Source: Sindora glabra
Taxonomy: Eukaryota; Streptophyta; Magnoliopsida; Fabales; Fabaceae
Direction: 5' to 3'
DNA: 64,000 nucleotides
NCBI GenBank assembly: GCA_020226215.1
Contig: CM035234.1
Location: 51,835,275-51,899,274 of the forward strand
The notes beneath the pieces are model-generated. The model was given only the letters and a program-made list of their open reading frames with translations. It had not been told where the DNA came from and did not search any database. Shown here piece by piece: positions 24,887-37,900 of this stretch (positions are counted from its first letter, which is position 1; every line of letters starts with the position of its first letter). A program made the translations under genes and the position numbers.

Positions 24887-26545
24887 CATTCTGTTTCTGC
24901 ACAGCATTTTGTTTTGTTACATTGCATTCTATTTGCATTAGTTCTTCACATTTTCACTATATAAAAATAATTCAATAATTGGGTACAACCTGCTTGTACT
25001 ACTATACAATATTATATTTTCGACACACCAATTTATTTTAATTTTGGTACATTACGACATGCACATCAATTATAGTTATGATTTTAGATGACATTTTAAC
25101 CTTACCTTACTTTATGGGTTAATGAGAGCTCAATACAAAATTGGCTTTGTGCTGTATATGATATTATAGTTTCGTGTTAAATTTTGGCTTTTATGTTGTT
25201 CTTGTATATGATACATGACATGTTATTATGATTGGAAACCTTGTGGAGGGATTTAGGTTTGCTCAGTACCTTGACTTCTAAATCACACAAAAAGAATTAG
25301 TGGGATAAGATTAACCTCAGGGCATACAGATAAGGTATGTGTAAAATGAGGCTAGGCAGGAGTGATAAGAAAGAACCCCTATGCGTCCATGCTATTTGTT
25401 AGATATCTTATATTCTATAAATCATCATGTTCCTAAAAATAAAAAATATTTTAATATATGTATTATATATAAATGTTTTCTAAATTAAAACTAATTAGAA
25501 TACTTATATGGTAACTACTTCACTGACTAATTGTATTACTCACTTTACCTATGGATATGTTTTTATAGATATTGCTCCTAATAACCTCTTATAAGATCAT
25601 TGACATATGATGGTAAATGTACCACACACCATTATAAGCAAGAGTTCAACTTCATGTTATTAATCCACAAGGATAGCAGTGTCTCATAACAATTCATTAT
25701 AAAAGCAGCATAGGTCCATCTCTAGGAGCCTAACCCCATTTATATTTTTTTAGAGTACAATTCAAAAGAAAAAGGCTATCAAATGGCTTCTTTGGTGCCA
25801 TTGCCTAATAATCCCATTTTTTCTAAGGGAATCATAACGTCCTTTTCGATCACTTGCCTTTAAATTTAGCTATTTTAGTCCTTAATATGCTTGCTACACC
25901 TTTTGTCATGCTAGTATCCCTAGCTCCACATGTCTCCATGTTGGTACCAATTACAATATAACCTTCTCCCCACATAGATACCACTAGAACCATTTGCTCT
26001 TATTCCATATTCCAATAGTAATGATCATGAGTCTATTATAGACTTATATTTTGATGTCTTTATTAATAGCTAGTCTATCTAATATTTGTTAATTAATTTT
26101 ATTTTTGTTTAAAATTTGTATGTATTTTAAATCATCTCACAATATAGTAACATAGGTTAACAACGGGGAAGGTAAGAACTAGTGAATTTTTTATAACAAA
26201 GATATATGTTTGATTATAGTGATGCAAATATGGTTTATTTTTCTTGTTTAATAATTACTATTTTCTCAAGTGATTGTTTAAAAATGACATAGATAAAAGT
26301 TTTGCAATAAAGCAAAATGGTTTCAACGATAGAATGATAGGTTTTCAAAAGATACATGATTTCTCAAAAAAGTGTTTCTATTTAATTTTTAGAAGAAAGA
26401 AAATCCAATCTCTAATTTTAAAGTTATCTTCAAAGTATTTTACAAATAAAAGGGAATTATTTGATTTCACTAAGTTTTACTACCTACTCCTATTCTCTTG
26501 TATTGTTTCTTGATTTGGACTTAATTTTTCTAAAGAATTAGAAGA
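23061..26545. other. Non-coding repeat-like DNA
   Basis: No protein domain recognised. 23580-24200 looks like a retroelement promoter/leader: TATATAAATAGG at about 24051-24062, then a pyrimidine-rich CTTTTCTTTTCC run and GCTCTCTTTGTTC. That reading is inference. 24360-24680 is low-complexity and repeats the phrase CTAATTGAT/TCTAATCAATT. 25240-26050 has no recognised content. Confidence 0.4.
24849..24885. repeat. (AT)n microsatellite
   Basis: 37-bp TA run. An open frame spanning it (24686-24964) is an artefact of the repeat. Confidence 0.95.
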
Positions 26546-26549
26546 GTTT

Positions 26550-26846
26550 TGTAGTAGTTATTTTTTGAAAGTTTTCATTTAACTATTTGTTTTATCTACT
26601 AATTTAAGAACTTGTAAAAAAATAACTATTTTTCTAATTTAAAGATATACTTTTTGAAGTTACTTCATTACAATTATGTTTCAATTATTTCCTGGTCAGA
26701 AAAGTAAACTACTAAATCTTTTTGATGATTTCTAATCAACTAAAAAAAATTTAATAAAGAAACTAATTGGGTTTAAAAAGGCTTATAAAGATGTCTAGTT
26801 GATATCTTTATACCAATCATAATAGTCCAAAAGTTAGGTCATGATA
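26550..26846 (+). mobile_element. 3' tail of a family-1-type LTR
   Basis: The end AAAAGGCTTATAAAGATGTCTAGTTGATATC...GTTAGGTCATGATA matches the tails at 31240 and 56664, with CA changed to TA. The upstream limit is uncertain, and no matching 5' end was found in 23061-26550. Confidence 0.55.
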
Positions 26847-28263
26847 GCTTGGATCACTTAGGGGAAATTATTATTGACTTTTGAAATATTCAAATAGGTA
26901 GTTTTGAGGAAATGGATGAAATATAGATTAATGATAAAATTCAAAAGGAAGAGAAATGATCGATTTTTTTGACATTTGGAAAGTAAATCTTATTGTTAAA
27001 CAAATACAATAAAATAAGATCATGTTAGTAGAAACCAAGAAATTCAAATATGATTATTTGAAATTAGATGTTGCTTGTTAAGAGTGGAGTCATGATTATT
27101 GAAAATAACTCCCCCAAGATTTTCCTTTTTTGAAAAGATGTTAACATGAAAATTAGCAATTTTCTAGCAGGGATTTTATAACAACAAATTGAGGAAGTTC
27201 ATAGAAATACTATCACTTAAGCATACCAATTCTTTGACTGCTATTTTTTATATATAAATAAATATGTATAATATTTGGTGTGTTTGCCATTTATAACTAT
27301 AATAAAAATATCCAAAATAAGCATTAGTTTTTAATCATTTAATAAGGTTATTTATTAAATGTTTCTCTTACTATTTTATTCAAACTAATAACCTTTACTA
27401 TTAATTCAAAAAATCATAATGTCTCGACTTTCAAGTAGGCTAAGATCTATATTTCACATAATCTTAAGCTAGCTTTAGCTAATCACCTAAGATTTGGCTA
27501 TTTAAGTAGGTAACACTTGCTAATTGCTTCATATACAACTTTTGGATAGTTGGATAAATGACACTTATTCTATTCCATCTTATGAACCAAAGCCTAAGTC
27601 TATGCCTTTAAGCTCTTAATCTTATTGAGACAACCTAATTAAATCATGCCTAATAATTTGCAAGTAGGTATCAAGTTTATCTTGTTGCATTTCACTAAGA
27701 TAAATGAGATACTTTACTTGGGCAAACCTATCCCATATCAGTCAAGGCCTTAATGAGTAACAAGCATTAGAAAGCATTATAGATTATTACTTATATAATA
27801 TTTGCATTGAGAAATTTAATTGATTTAATTATTTTTTATCTCACCATTATTAACCTTTTTTTCATACATATAATCTAACATATCTCATATATTAAATAGA
27901 GCATAAAATAAAACTTGAAATAGTATAGCTCCTAAACTACATAGATCCTTTCAAACCAATGAAATGATCAACTAATCAATCTAAGGTGCATTAACTTCTT
28001 TGAACACCTTCCTTGATGATTCTTATATAGCCTTCTTATGTTTTTGACTCCTCTAAGAATGTTATGTATGATTTATACTACATTTGATAGAAGAAACTTT
28101 AAGTTACATGCAAGAGAATTTAGGTGAGAAAAGAATGTATAAATCAAAAAATAATAAAGAGAGACATAACACATAAGTCATATTTTAAAATCACAACCAA
28201 TAATAAAATTCCAACCATATTGGTCTAAAAGGGGCATACTATACATTATACACCATGTAACGC
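26847..28263. other. AT-rich unclassified DNA
   Basis: No gene or repeat terminus recognised between two LTRs. Stops are dense in all frames. Confidence 0.4.
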
Positions 28264-31240
28264 TGTAATACCCCAATAGAGTAATAAAAATTTAAGAAAA
28301 ATTTTTGAATAATAAAAACACCCTAATAGAAACCCGGTAACATAACTGGGTAAAATTTGGGTAAATTATAAAGATAGTATGAGGGTATATCTAGCTAAAA
28401 TTTTTCAAAAATTTATATTATGCATTGATATAAGTTAAAATATAATTAAAATTTTGATACTAAGTTAGTAAAATTATATGAAAGCCCAATAGGATTTTAG
28501 GGGCCTAAATAACTTAAAATTGGCCTAGGTAGTTCGAAAATTAAAATAAATCAATTTATATTGTTAGGGATGACTGAACTAAATATTTTTTAGCTAAAAT
28601 ATGATTTTTAGAACTAAAAAATTGAGGCCCAAAATAAGGCCCAATCTCATGAAAGAAGCTTATGGCATTTTAATGAAAAAATAAAAGATTAAGGGCATTT
28701 GTTTGTAAGCTTTTCTATGCAATTTATTTGGTTGAATCTTAGTAAACTTGTGAGAAAAATCTTCTGATTTAGGGCTAGCAAAATTGTGCCTCATGTGCTA
28801 AAAATTATTAACCAAATTTTTGTAAAAATTAAAAAAAAAAGCTTATGCGAGAAGCTTTAGAAATTAGGGTTATATAAAGCTTTTTAGGTTATTTCTTTTA
28901 TACATTTTGCTTCTCATTTCTTAGTTTATTCCTAGCCAAAATTGTGTGCTTCCAAGGGAGTTTCATTAGAGTTTTCCAATTTTTTACTTTTCCAAGAGAT
29001 TTTATCAAATTTTAGCAAGGTAACCTAGGTTCTTGTTTATCTCTTTCAAATTTTTATGACCATCTCTTTTCTAAAATTTCAAAAATTGATTTATTTTATT
29101 AAAGCTATTCTTTTGTTAGTCTAAAAGGTATTTAAAGGGTTAAAGTATCAAAGATTTAAGGTAAGTAGCAACCACTCCTTTTTCTATTGAGTTTTCCATG
29201 AAAGATAAAGAAATTTGATGGTAATTGTCATTGGAAGATAAGCTAACTTGTGGATTGAAGGTTTGATTTGATATTGTAGAAATAAGGTTTGTTAAGAAGG
29301 TATAATAGTATGTTTCTGTTTACCCTTTAGAATCATGGTTAGAAATTATTTAAATTTTAAATTTTAGTGCTTTAATATCACAAATAGTGTTAGAATAAGT
29401 GCACAAAAATTTAGAAATTTTTGAAAAATTTTAAAGATGAGAAAAATGAAAATTTATGGACCTTGGTTACATGAGTTTTAAACAAAATTTTGGATTCTAT
29501 TTGGTGCTGTTTGAGCACCTATTTAATTAATAAAGTTTAAGGTAATTAATGTTCTTTCGTTATTAACATGTTGGTAAGTTTGTATAAAAAATTGGTAATA
29601 ATTAAAGTTGATTTGAATGCCACAAATGGCTTTTTATCATAATAGCTTTAAATCTGTCCAGTTTTTGAAATTTTATATTTTTGGTTCTGTATGAATAGTA
29701 CTATCATGAAAATTTTGTGAAATAATTGAGGTTTTCCAATATTTAGCATGTGAATGACATCGTATAAAAATTTGGTAATGATTCGAATTGATTTGAATGT
29801 TACAAAGGGGTCTTTATTTCAACTTCCCCTTATACTATGCCATTTTGAATTTCCCATTTAGTTTCTATGTGAACAATACCCATAGGAATAAATAAAGCAA
29901 ATTAATTGATATTTGATGTGTATATTATGTTAGGAATATTAGAAAAAAATTTTGATAAAATTTTGAGTTAATTTAAAAGCTTTAAAGGGCACCAAACTTA
30001 ACATGTACAAGGTAATTGGCACTATGATTGTTTAAAACTCTTTTAAGAAATGTTGAAAGAAATTTGAATGTATAAAATAATTGATGATATTGAAGTCATG
30101 TTGATAGTTATTCATATGAGTTATATGTTTATATTATTATGGATGGAAAAGTTGTATATGTCGATTTTGAATATAATATTATATGATCAAGGAAATTAAA
30201 TGTATGAGAATTGGCTATTTTATTAAAATTTATGGTATAGTTAGTATTTTAACCATGCCCTATGAATTTGAAATGAGTAATTGATGCTACGGTCAGCATC
30301 ATAACATTACTTAACTTGAATTTGATTTGTAAGAGGAGTTATTCATCCTTTACAAAAAAAGGAGAGGAGTAGTAAAGGTTATAGAAATAAAATTAGTGGC
30401 TTAATGCCTAAGGTGCTGGGGAATAAGAATAAACAGAATATATAAGGAGAAATCTTATACCAACTATTGTCATTCTTTAGAATAACTTTTGTAAATATTA
30501 CAACAATTAAATTATTGTTTATTTACATCATTATATATATGTCTTTTTATCTATTATGGTGAAACTCCTTGGAAAAGGAGAAAGTAGCCAATCATCGAGT
30601 ATTTTAATACTAACACTTTTTGTTGTTAATTTTTTATTTATAGATTCTAAATATGGATTACCAAGGAACAATTGATAACTGTACAAGAACCCTCTTGACA
30701 CCTTAAAGAGTCTTCCTAATTATATTCCAAAATAGATTTCATATAACAATGTTAAGTCCTTGCATAGATTATTTTGTAGGATTTGGAAAACTAAATTCTG
30801 AGTCTAATCCTTTTGTTGTTAATATTATTTTACTTAACCATTCTTAAGAGGATATATTTAGTAATTCTAACTCTATTAATATGCTAGATCCTTTGTCTTC
30901 CTCATTAATTGAATCAATTATGAGGAAGACCTAAAATAAAAATAGGATAAATCAAATTAAGAACTTTTCTACTTACAATTTTTACATGTAAACTTTAGTA
31001 TTTTTATAAAACTTTGGTACTCTTGTATAAATCTTTTCATGCATGTAAATTATATTTTAGATTTTTAATTACACGTGCAACTAATTTTACTTCCTATAAA
31101 TGCATAATTTTGTCTATAGTAAAGGTAAGTAATAATGAGTTAGGAATGCTTTAAAGGCTTATAAGGATAGTTGGCTAGTAAATTAATATTAGTTAAGTGT
31201 TTTTACACTAGTTACGTTATTTGAAAGTCAGATCATGACA
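28264..31240 (+). mobile_element. Long LTR, family 1
   Basis: Starts TGTAATACCCCAATAGAGTA and ends GTCAGATCATGACA, 2977 bp. A likely TATA region (GTTATATAAAGC, ~28868-28880) is followed by a T/C-rich leader. The interior near 30360-30430 (AGTAGTAAAGGTTATAG...GTGGCTTAATGCC) resembles the LTR at 53875-56664 (GTAGTAAAGGGAAAAGGTTGGTGGCTTAAAGCC). Flanks AACGC and AGCAT do not match, and no PBS follows, so one side was probably rearranged after insertion. Confidence 0.75.
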
Positions 31241-31679
31241 AGCATATAAAAGGCATGCAAAGTTCACAAGAAATAATACTAACAATTTTAAATTTTAAAT
31301 TTTTATTATTTTTTATTTTTAAATAGGTTTAAATTCTAATTTTAAATTATGAACTATTAAAAATTATTATAAAATAAATATTTTATCTTTTAAAAATACG
31401 ACAATTGCTTATATTCCATTATCAATTCTAATTCTAGAATTAAAATATAATATTATATATATTATTTAAAAAAATCCTTGAGACATGTATGATTCTTTTT
31501 TTAATAATAGAATAAAATACTTTATGTACATTTTAATCATATTATTTACTATTTTATACTATAAAAATCTTATTTTTCATGTGTTTTAGTGTGTATGTCA
31601 AAAACCTAGAAATGGATTCTTCTTGAATTAACTTGTAAAATAGTATAAATATTAACTTTTGATGATCTAAACTATCTCA

Positions 31680-32940
31680 CCTTGCTGCAAGGAAGACATC
31701 AGCAGCTTGCCCGTTTCAAGGGCTCATTTGCTCACCAGCAACATAAATTTGACAATCCTTGCCTATCACAGTCCAAATCTTCCATAAATCGTGGTATTTT
31801 CATGTCACAGAGCTATAATCAATTGTAAGAGGAATTGAGCATGACATGAAAAGGCTAGAAGAAGAAGGACTAAATAGAATACCTTTTGCCTAACTAATTT
31901 TTGCTCCTGATCTACCATAGGAAGAACTAGACATTTCTCGAGTCTCCCACGTGCCATTTGTGACAATGTCTAGTGATGAAGAAGAGGAAGCTAATGGTAA
32001 GTTTTGTCAGGGCCAATGGGAGGAGGAAGGAGGAGGAAAACTATAGAGAGATAACAGTGGAGTAACATGGTTTTGGAGAGAGAGATGATAGGAGAAAGAG
32101 AGAAAGTTGTGTATCGAAAGGTAAAAAAGAATAAAAAAATGAATTGCAGCTGTGTGTTTACTTGAGAAAACTAAAATAGAAAGCAAAGAGAGAAGAGACG
32201 GTGGGCTTTTCTGGAAAGAGGGAGCATGATTTTTAAAGAAAAAATATGATAGAGGAAGTGCAAAAAAATTAGCTATAAGCTTTGATTCAATACATCTCAC
32301 CTATTGTGAGCCAATCCTATGATCAAATCTCAGCTATCCTTTTGCTTGACTAAAACCCATCTTTGTAAAAACTAATTTTATCTAAAATCCTAACTCAATT
32401 ATTCTTCATTCTTCCTCTTGTACATACACATAATAGTCTAATAGATTTAAAAGTTCTAAAATAATTATTTCAACTTTCTACCATTGTCCAAAAATAATTT
32501 ATCAAATACTAACATTTAACTTCATAAAACTTCATACCCATTATTATTATTATTTTCAACTCATGAGGAAATCCTCATAAAATATTCTAACCTACCTCAA
32601 ATTAATAATAGCCATTTAAAACTAAATTTATTCCAAACTTCTTCAATTTAATTTCAAAATAATTTAGTGAAATACAAACAATTTATTTCATAGTCCTTTG
32701 TATCCAAAATATTAAAATTATCCTCAACTAATGAGGAATTTCTTATAAATTGATTTTAATTTATTCTTACATTGATAATGATCATAAAAATAAATAATCC
32801 TTATAAATATCATTTTTCAATTTTTCAAAACATTTAATTTGAAAAATAAATTTAAAACCCGAATATTAATTGAATAATAAATAATTGTCCATAAGTGATG
32901 AAATTTATGAAACTTAAATTTTAGGATATGGCATTTTATG
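31680..32940 (-). mobile_element. 5' part of a family-2 LTR, truncated
   Basis: Read on the minus strand from 32940 it starts CATAAAATGCC (relative of TGTAAAATGCC) and follows the 17575-18417 part of the split solo LTR: AAATTTATGAAACTT, GATTCAATACATCTCACC against GATTCTATACATTGCTACAC, then a GA-rich stretch (32080-32120). The 3' two-thirds, including the ATGACA end, are missing. Confidence 0.6.
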
Positions 32941-33159
32941 CTAAGAACACTTCACCATAGTGCTAGAAAATAAGGTAACATAACCTACTACTACTTGTAT
33001 TAATTATGATAAGAGGTACTTGTGTGATTCTAAGGTTATGGTACTATTAACATGAACAAACATCTAAAGGTTTACCCTAAATTTCCTTACACTTTAGTAT
33101 TCGATCCTAAATAAAAACTTATAAGATTTAAACTAAAAAAGCTAAGGATAGGACTAGTA

Positions 33160-34920
33160 TGATAGCTAAAAGTCAAGTGTGTGATGTAATTGCATGTAAA
33201 AAAGCATTAGTTGCCTTTATCATTGTTGATGAGCAATTATTTAAAATTGTAGAAGGATATGGTTTTAAGAACTTATGTAATAAGTTATACCCCTAATTTC
33301 ATGTATTTTCATATCAGACTATTGCTGGGGATTGTTACTAATTATATATAGATGAGTATAAAAAAAATAATAGCATATTTGTTAAGTAATTATGCTAGGG
33401 TATGCCTCACCACAGATTGTTAGACTTTTATCCAAAATCTGAATTATATGATACTTTTATACATTCTATTGATAATGAATGGAAATTTCAAAAATGGTGT
33501 CTTAATTTCTATTTAGTTCCTAACAACAAAAGGGAAACAATTGGTAAATAAATTGAAATATGCCTTAAATAATAGAGAATTGAAAGGGTTTTTACTATCA
33601 TAGTGGATAATGCTTTTAGTAATGATGTTGCAGTCACACACTTAAAAAAAGGAATTAAAACTCCTAATGGTTTAGTGCTTGATTGTGATTACATGCATGT
33701 TAGGTGTTATGCTCACATAGTCAATTTAGTTATGAATGAAGGCTTAAAAGAATTGCATTAGTCGATTACATCAATCTATGATGCTATTAGATATGTGAGG
33801 TCTTCTTTATTTAGGTTGGTTAAATTTTAAACATATGTTGAGCATGCTAAAATTGAGTGTAAAAAAGTAGTTTGCCTAGATATACTCATCCATTGGAACT
33901 CAATCTATCTTATATTAGAATTTGCCCAAAAGTTTCAAGTAGCTTTTGAGAGGCTAGAGGATAATGACCCTTGTTATCTTGAATGCTTTGATAAAAAGAC
34001 AAAGAATCTCCCTTCATTAGATAATTAGGTCAATGTTAGAGTCTTTACAAAATTTCTCAAAATGTTTTATAATATGACTATGGATCTATTCAACTTACTT
34101 TCCATCACATCTAACTATGCTTTTCGGTAACTTTCTCTTATCCAATTTGAGCTGGTTAAATGGGTCTTAAGTGATGACCTTGTCTTAAGTGGCATACCCA
34201 CTAAAATGCAAAAAAAAATATGATAAGTATTAGGGAAAATTAAAAAATATTAATCTACTTCTTTTTATTGTCAATGTCTTACACCTTAGGTACAAGATTG
34301 TTTATATAAAATGATCTTTTAATAACATTTATGATCCTGTAACTTCATATAACATGACATTCAAGATCATGTTAGATTTACAAAGGCTACATGTATGGTA
34401 TTACAAGCTGTATAAGCAAAAAAAAAAAAAAAGGAAAAAAACTTATTTGATGTAGGGTTAATTAGCTTAAGTGGGAGGTATTGTTCAAGAGGGAAAAAAG
34501 TTCACAAGGCTAGAACTACAACTTTTAAGTCACATTTAAAGGTAAGAGATTCCATTGAGGCCAAAATTGAGGTGGAAAGGTATTTGGCTAAATCATATAT
34601 TATGGAAAGGAAAATTTGATGTGTTAGATTAGTGAAAGGCTAGTGTCTTTAGGTTTCATACTCTTTCTTGCATTACAAAAGATGTTCTTGTTGTTTCAAT
34701 ATTCATTGTTACTTTAGAATCTACCTTTTCTATTAGGGGTAGACTATTGAATATGCTAAGATCATATTGTCACCAAAAGTGGTTGAAACATTGATTTATG
34801 GCTAAAATTAGTTGAATCCAACATTATGTCGCAAGAAGGAGCCTGATTTCATTAATGAGTGTAAAGATTATAAGAAGATCGAGGAGGTTAAAAAAAACTA
34901 CTTCTATGATCTTGTTTAAT
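33160..34920 (+). pseudogene. hAT-superfamily transposase remnant (RICESLEEPER/Ac-like)
   Basis: Three-frame reading on the plus strand gives a recognisable hAT transposase with many stops: VDEQLFKIVEGYGFKNL (~33205) from the N-terminal helical region; IIVDNAFSNDVAV (~33600) from the RNase-H-like catalytic core; RCYAHIVNLVMNEGLKE (~33705); HWNSIYLILEFAQKFQVAFE (~33890); and a C-terminal dimerisation region with DVLVVSISIVTLESTFS (~34680). The BED zinc finger expected at the N-terminus is not seen; the sequence starts soon after the LTR fragment ending at 32940. No terminal repeats were identified. Host-domesticated relatives exist, but this copy cannot be translated. Confidence 0.85.
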
Positions 34921-37900
34921 TTTTATTTCTTAAAATGTATTTTGCTTCTTTTTATTTATTGTAACTTTCATTTAAAAAAAAACTTATTGTAAAGCTTACT
35001 AGTGGTAGAATACACAAATCCCGTGTTGTTGGATAGTAACAAAGCAATAGAGCAAACCTGGTAGCTTGCTAAGAACAATAACTAATGGCTATTGATTGAG
35101 GTCCTCAAATGGAAGGTAATATTTTTCCTATTTCATGTTTGTAATTTTTCTATATTTAACATTAGTTTTTTAAGTTTTAACTTAATTTTTTTTGGCTTCC
35201 TCATTGCATGCTAGGGTCTATAAAGAGTATAACTAGGATTTGTAATAGAAGTAAAGAAAATTTCAAAAAATGGGCTTATTCATGATTAGCTATTAACACT
35301 CTTTTTTTTTTATTAATATGGGCTATAAGTATGGTGGCATAATTTACTAACACCTAGGAAATGCCTTTATTTTGTTAATGAAGCATGGAAAATTCTTTTG
35401 CTTGAGTAAGTAACATACTAACAACTAGTAACTAAAAGTAAAAAAAGTAGTCAGTATACTTAGTTAATGATTGATGAAGGTGCACATATTATTTTTTTAG
35501 GAAACTTAGCTTGAAGGTAGCACACTGTAAGAAATGCTTAATGCAATTTTTTTATTTGAAGTTTTGTTTCTATAGTAATTTTTTCCCCTGAATTGCTTCA
35601 TTCTCAGTTTTTTCCCCTTTTTTAGGGTTAAATGATGTATCGTATATCTCAATACAAATTTTCACAAATTTTGTTCTATGTCTTATTTTTACAAATTTTT
35701 TATGTATGCCTCATTGCTGTAATAGGAAAAAAAAAATTCAATAATTTTTTTAATTTTTGACAAAGTCTTAATTTTTAAAGCTTATACATTGTTATTAAAA
35801 AAATTACTAAAAAAATCCAAATTACTTTATATTACTAAACTCAAAAACTTGTTTAAAACCACTTAAAAAACCCTACCCAAACATATGCTTGAACTTTTAG
35901 GTTCCTTTTCTACCTAGTTAGTACTGGGTTGAGTTGACAGTACTCAAGTTTAGTTTGGTTGAATATCCAAACCTCTCAAACCCAACCCGATCTTAACCTT
36001 AGTTTATATATAAACAATTCAATAATAATTTTGAACTAAATTCATCACTAGCATATATAAGAATCTCCATATCCCTAATATAAGGTGCCACACAAGACAT
36101 CCATAAAAACATGGTTTAATGTCACTTATTCATATTATATATATATGAGTTTCACATTTCAATTTGATGATTTTCACCTTATGGTTTCATTCAAGTCATT
36201 GTAATTTAATTAAACACATATATATGAAAAAACATATAACTTAATAAATCAATTCTCTTCACAAATCAAATTAGAATTGCTAATCCTATCTATAAAATTG
36301 CAAATCAAATTAAAAAATTTTCTTCTCAATAATTCAAAATGAAAGCTCTTATACTAATTGTTAGGGAACCTTTAATTATGATAATGATAAAATTCATTAT
36401 CAAAATTCAAATCTTTTATGTTTAATCATTAAAAAGAATATGATAGATGTAGAAAAATACTTGAATCCATGAGAATTAATGAGATTGTAGTTTCAGGGTC
36501 CTTGATCTTTCAAACTGAAGCGTATCAATTTTTCAAAGAAAACATCTCTCTTTATTTTCTAATAATAAAATATCAAAAAATAAAACCTTTATGCCTAATT
36601 TGGAGGCCATAACCATTTTATTTATTTTTTATTTTCTTATTCCTAATTTGCTTTTCATAAATAATAAATAAGAATTTTAGGTCTCTCTACATAAAAAAAC
36701 CTATGCTTAATAAGATGATTTAGACTCAATCAACCTTAAACTTTATTGGATCACTTTAATTTAGGCCAAACCTTATGATATCCAACAATATAATTTGTAT
36801 ATGTGCATTAAAAAAATCCAACATTTTGTAGTTTAAAGTTTTAATTATAAATTTCCAAATTAGAAGGATAAGTAAAATCTATCCTATTAAAAAATTAAAG
36901 TTTTCTCTCTTTCTTTTTTTGGTAATCATACAAATGTTAATTTATTTAACACATATGTAAGATTAAGAATTTAAACCCAAAAAAAAAAGGGAATAAAGCT
37001 CCTAAGATAATATGAAGTGTTACTACATTACTAAGAGTATTGGCTCTCTTTCTCTCTTTCTTTTACATTTTTGCACGAAGTAATAATACTCATTCACTAT
37101 CACACAAACCAATTTCTCATCTACTATTTTTACTTGCATTATTTAAAAATGATATTATTGCAAATTACTAAATATTACCGAAATCACTAAATAATAGGTC
37201 AATAATTAAGAGCATGTTTAATAGTTGAAGATTCTAGATACATACTTTATTGCTATCAATACCAATAAATTATTTTTCATTTATTATAAAAGTTAGCTTC
37301 AGATTTTAGGAAAGTTGTTCATGACAAGAGTTTGAGAAATACTTTGGCTATCTTGTTGCATTGTTAGGGTTTTGTCGCATACATCTAGTTGTCTTATTTC
37401 AATGCATGAGAGTATAACATGTTCTATTTCTTTTTTTTTACTAAGAATTACATCACTAAATTAATAATCATATTTTTATTTATTTTAAATAAAATTCATT
37501 ATTATTTTATAATTAATTAATTCACATACATACTGCTTAAAAATAAGAGAGCGATGGGTACGATAAATATTTTCTTTCAATTTATTCCTTTTTTTGCATT
37601 TTTGGAGTAGGGGTAAGGACCTCCCACTTATAGTATGATTTAATTAATTTGAGATAAAATTCATTACTATATAAAAATTAATTAATTAATTAATTAATTT
37701 ATATACACATTACTTTAGAAAAAAGTGAAATAGGGTAAATTTTTTTGATTTGGATCGGTGCCTTTCTTAAGAGATGCATCCGATGAAATTGTTTTTGATA
37801 ACAAAATTAAAAAAAAGGTGAATCTTAAAATAAAATTATATTTTTATCTATTTAAAAATGTTAAAAAAATAATAGAACCTAAGTTTTCCTTTCCATTTAC

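Noticed and set aside
24686..24964. 92-codon open frame with a Tyr-Ile repeat
   Set aside because: The repeat is simply the translated (AT)n microsatellite.
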